Below are positions 5,727-7,373 of a DNA stretch of 7,373 bases, piece after piece. The first letter of the stretch is position 1. Each line of letters begins with the position of its first letter. Both the position numbers and the translations under genes were made by a program. The notes beneath the pieces were generated by a model, which saw only the letters and a list, made by a program, of their open reading frames with translations, was not told where the DNA came from and made no database searches. The stretch is from Oscillospiraceae bacterium (lineage in GTDB: Bacteria > Bacillota > Clostridia > Oscillospirales > Oscillospiraceae), in NCBI GenBank assembly GCA_904501855.1, contig CAJGCI010000090.1:1-7373 (forward strand). Reading direction: 5' to 3'.

Positions 5727-5766
5727 GATCCACCATCATTTTTTCTCAAAGGAGGATTTTTCATGA
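5704..5766 (+). CDS. Possible 20-codon upstream ORF overlapping the secreted-protein start
   Basis: A GTG at 5704 opens a 20-codon frame that ends in TGA at 5764-5766, overlapping the ATG at 5763-5765 in an ATGA arrangement typical of translational coupling. AAAGGAGG lies upstream but only 3 bases from the GTG, closer than normal. The predicted peptide has no recognisable features beyond His-His-His and Phe-Phe. It could be a leader peptide or chance; I lean to chance, but the spare ribosome site makes it worth recording. Confidence 0.22.
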   Translation: MTRVPRGPIHHHFFSKEDFS

Positions 5767-5846
5767 CAACAGTGAAACGACACTTCCTCCGCTGGCTGCT
5801 GACTGTCTGCGCCGTCATGTGCCTGTTTGCCGTCCCGGCTTTTGCC
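5763..5846 (+). other. Signal peptide of the secreted repeat protein
   Basis: Residues 1-28: positively charged start with Lys5, Arg6 and Arg10, a hydrophobic core WLLTVCAVMCLFAV, a Pro25 helix break and an AFA motif for signal peptidase I, with cleavage expected before Glu29-Glu30. Confidence 0.88.
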
Positions 5847-7373
5847 GAGGAGGCCGATCCCGTATCGGCCATGACGGAGACGGGTACCGTCCTTGCCGAT
5901 GATCTCATCGACATGGGAGCGGGTCTGACACAGAATCTGCTGACGGGAAGCGCGGATCTGGCCTCGTCCTTTGTGGAGACGGTATCCGGAGGCATGATCT
6001 CCGGGGATCTGATCCGCATGGGGGCCGATGCCGCCTCGGATCTCATCGGCACTGCCGCCGGGATCACGAAGGATCTGGCAGGCGGTGCGATGAGCATCCC
6101 CGCACAGGCAGCAGCCATGGGCAGTGACACCGTTTCGAATCTGGTGCCGGAACTTGCGGGCACCGGTTCGGATCTGGTCTCTGCCCTGGCGGAGAACACG
6201 CAAACCGCCGTATCCGGTCTTGCGCAGGCAGGGCTGAACGGCACCACCGGACTGATCCAGTCGGTCAATTCCGGTCTGGCGGATCTTGCCGCCGGCACCG
6301 CCAATGACCTGATCTCCGGACTCACCGGCAATTCCATGGCCGGTTCCCTGACGGGAGGTCTGGCCGGAACGGGCCTGTCTCTCGTAAGCAATCTCACCAA
6401 CTCCGCCCTGAACGGTCTGAACACCATGACACAGAACCTTCTGGGCGCCGGGATGAACCGGATCCCCGGTCCTTCCCTTCTCGCATCTCTGCTGGCGCCG
6501 GGCAGCGGAGGGCTGTCGGATCTTTTCCTGCTGCCCTCCCGGTTCCTTCCGGACGGGTCCGGTCTGGCATCGGTGCTGGATAACGCCTCCGCGATCCCTT
6601 CCGCCCTGTCGGAACTCGGATCCGCGGGCACGGAACGCATCACTGGCGTGATCCGGGATCTGGGAGACCGCGCGGCGGATTCCCTGAACGGTGCGGTCAA
6701 TGCCCTGGCCTCCGCCGCTCCCTCGGACGGCAGCGCTCTGGGCTCTCTGCTGGGCAGCGGGATTCCGGTGAACATGATCTCCACCGGTGCTTCCGTTCTG
6801 GAACAGCTGCAGGAGAGCGCCCGGACCCTGATGGAAAACGGAGTACGGGCCGCATCGGACAATGCGGGCACCGCCGGTCTCGTGGCCAGTGACTTTGCCG
6901 CGGAACTGGAGGGGCTGCTCCGGAACGTTCCGGAAGCCGCGGGCCGGATCCTCGGGGAAGGAACCGCCGGGGAAGGTCTGCTGGAAGAACTGCTCGACCG
7001 CGCCGAATCCGTCGGATCCGGAGTGCCGGAGGCGATCCCGGACACGGTCCGGACCTCCGGTGCTTCGGAGGCGGACCGAGGGGGTCTGCTCTCTTCCCTT
7101 CTGAACACCTTTGCCGGTGCTGCTTCCGCGGCAGCGAACACCGGCCGTGACGGACTGGGTTCTCTGTGGTCTCTTCTGACACCGGAGGCTCTTCCGGCGG
7201 AGGAAGAACCCACCCTGTCCATCTATCAGAACCGGTATGAGGCAGAGCCGGTGGACCTCAACGGTGTGACGGACCTCTTCCTGCTTCCCGGCCGCATCCT
7301 GTCCGCCGTGGCGGGAGCTGCTCTGGGAACACTGGACGCGCTTCCGGCCCCCGGCGTGAATCAAGGAACCGGC
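5763..7373 (+). CDS. Large secreted hendecad-repeat protein, 3' end cut by window edge
   Basis: The frame is open from the ATG at 5763 to the right edge, giving 537 residues and no stop. AAAGGAGG lies 7 bases before the ATG. A classical signal peptide covers residues 1-28: basic TVKRHFLR, hydrophobic core, then AFA before Glu29. Neither Cys16 nor Cys20 is in a convincing lipobox, and the mature part has no Cys. It is dominated by Ala, Gly, Leu, Ser, Thr and Asp/Asn with very few aromatics (Phe70 is the only one in residues 29-252; Trp469, Tyr488 and Tyr492 lie near the end). Residues 82-235 show a clear 11-residue repeat. A DLFLLPxR motif at 253-260 returns at 504-511, suggesting modules of about 251 residues. 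I recognise no family. The composition suggests amphipathic helices acting at a membrane, surface or interface. An anchor or further domains may lie beyond the edge. Confidence 0.88.
   Translation, partial: MTTVKRHFLRWLLTVCAVMCLFAVPAFAEEADPVSAMTETGTVLADDLIDMGAGLTQNLLTGSADLASSFVETVSGGMISGDLIRMGADAASDLIGTAAGITKDLAGGAMSIPAQAAAMGSDTVSNLVPELAGTGSDLVSALAENTQTAVSGLAQAGLNGTTGLIQSVNSGLADLAAGTANDLISGLTGNSMAGSLTGGLAGTGLSLVSNLTNSALNGLNTMTQNLLGAGMNRIPGPSLLASLLAPGSGGLSDLFLLPSRFLPDGSGLASVLDNASAIPSALSELGSAGTERITGVIRDLGDRAADSLNGAVNALASAAPSDGSALGSLLGSGIPVNMISTGASVLEQLQESARTLMENGVRAASDNAGTAGLVASDFAAELEGLLRNVPEAAGRILGEGTAGEGLLEELLDRAESVGSGVPEAIPDTVRTSGASEADRGGLLSSLLNTFAGAASAAANTGRDGLGSLWSLLTPEALPAEEEPTLSIYQNRYEAEPVDLNGVTDLFLLPGRILSAVAGAALGTLDALPAPGVNQGTG
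6006..6467 (+). repeat. Fourteen 11-residue (hendecad) repeats in the secreted protein
   Basis: Counting every 11 residues from Asp82 gives D82, D93, D104, Q115, N126, D137, T148, N159, S170, N181, M192, T203, S214 and N225: 13 of 14 are polar or acidic. The next two residues are mostly Leu/Ala/Gly followed by an aliphatic residue (LI, LI, LA, AA, LV, LV, AV, then GL, DL, GL, AL, LL). An earlier block with N58 and D47 shares the spacing, and a phase change lies near 69-82. The DNA copies have diverged, so this is an old protein repeat rather than a recent tandem expansion. Confidence 0.75.

Noticed and set aside
5591..7364. Two antisense ORFs of over 540 codons each opposite the secreted protein
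   Set aside because: Their products are skewed towards Ser/Arg/Pro or Gly/Gln/Arg with no domains or signal peptides. They arise because the GC-rich, low-complexity sense codons leave few antisense stops. The sense frame has a ribosome site, a signal peptide and a coherent repeat.
1..7373. CRISPR arrays, tRNA or rRNA genes, insertion sequences, phage attachment sites
   Set aside because: I saw no regularly spaced direct repeats at DNA level, no tRNA-like cloverleaf, no transposase and no terminal inverted repeats.

Overview
The window looks like a chromosomal segment of a Gram-positive bacterium, most likely a member of the Bacillota with GC-rich genes and AT-rich gaps. The reasons are strong GGAGG-type ribosome sites on nearly every gene, sigma-A-like promoters, an SseB-domain protein, a clostridial-style cytidylate-kinase-like protein, and a TetR regulator with a C-terminal domain common in Firmicutes. 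I cannot name the genus.

Left part (1-3416), all on the minus strand. A hormone-sensitive-lipase-type alpha/beta hydrolase runs off the left edge. Next comes a cytidylate-kinase-like P-loop protein with its own promoter and a perfect intrinsic terminator. Further upstream lie an SseB-domain protein (probable TTG start) and a TetR-family regulator, which probably share one transcript.

Centre (3417-5202). A compact divergent control region holds inverted repeats and back-to-back candidate promoters. It separates tetR from a plus-strand ABC-2 exporter, made of an ATPase and a six-helix permease that overlap by 8 bases. The layout is that of a TetR repressor controlling itself and an efflux pump.

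Right part (5203-7373), plus strand. A self-contained unit encodes a 35-residue leaderless amphipathic peptide. It has an AT-rich upstream stretch, a structured leader, a strong ribosome site and a strong UUCG-loop terminator. After a second structured leader comes a gene for a large secreted, cysteine-free, Ala/Gly/Leu/Ser-rich protein, cut by the right edge at 537 residues. It has a clear signal peptide and a regular 11-residue repeat, a spacing known from amphipathic helices. A DLFLLPxR motif recurs about 251 residues apart.

The peptide and the secreted repeat protein are the unusual part of the window. I recognise no family for either. One hypothesis is that the exporter, the leaderless peptide and the secreted amphipathic protein form a membrane- or surface-active system, but only their adjacency supports this.
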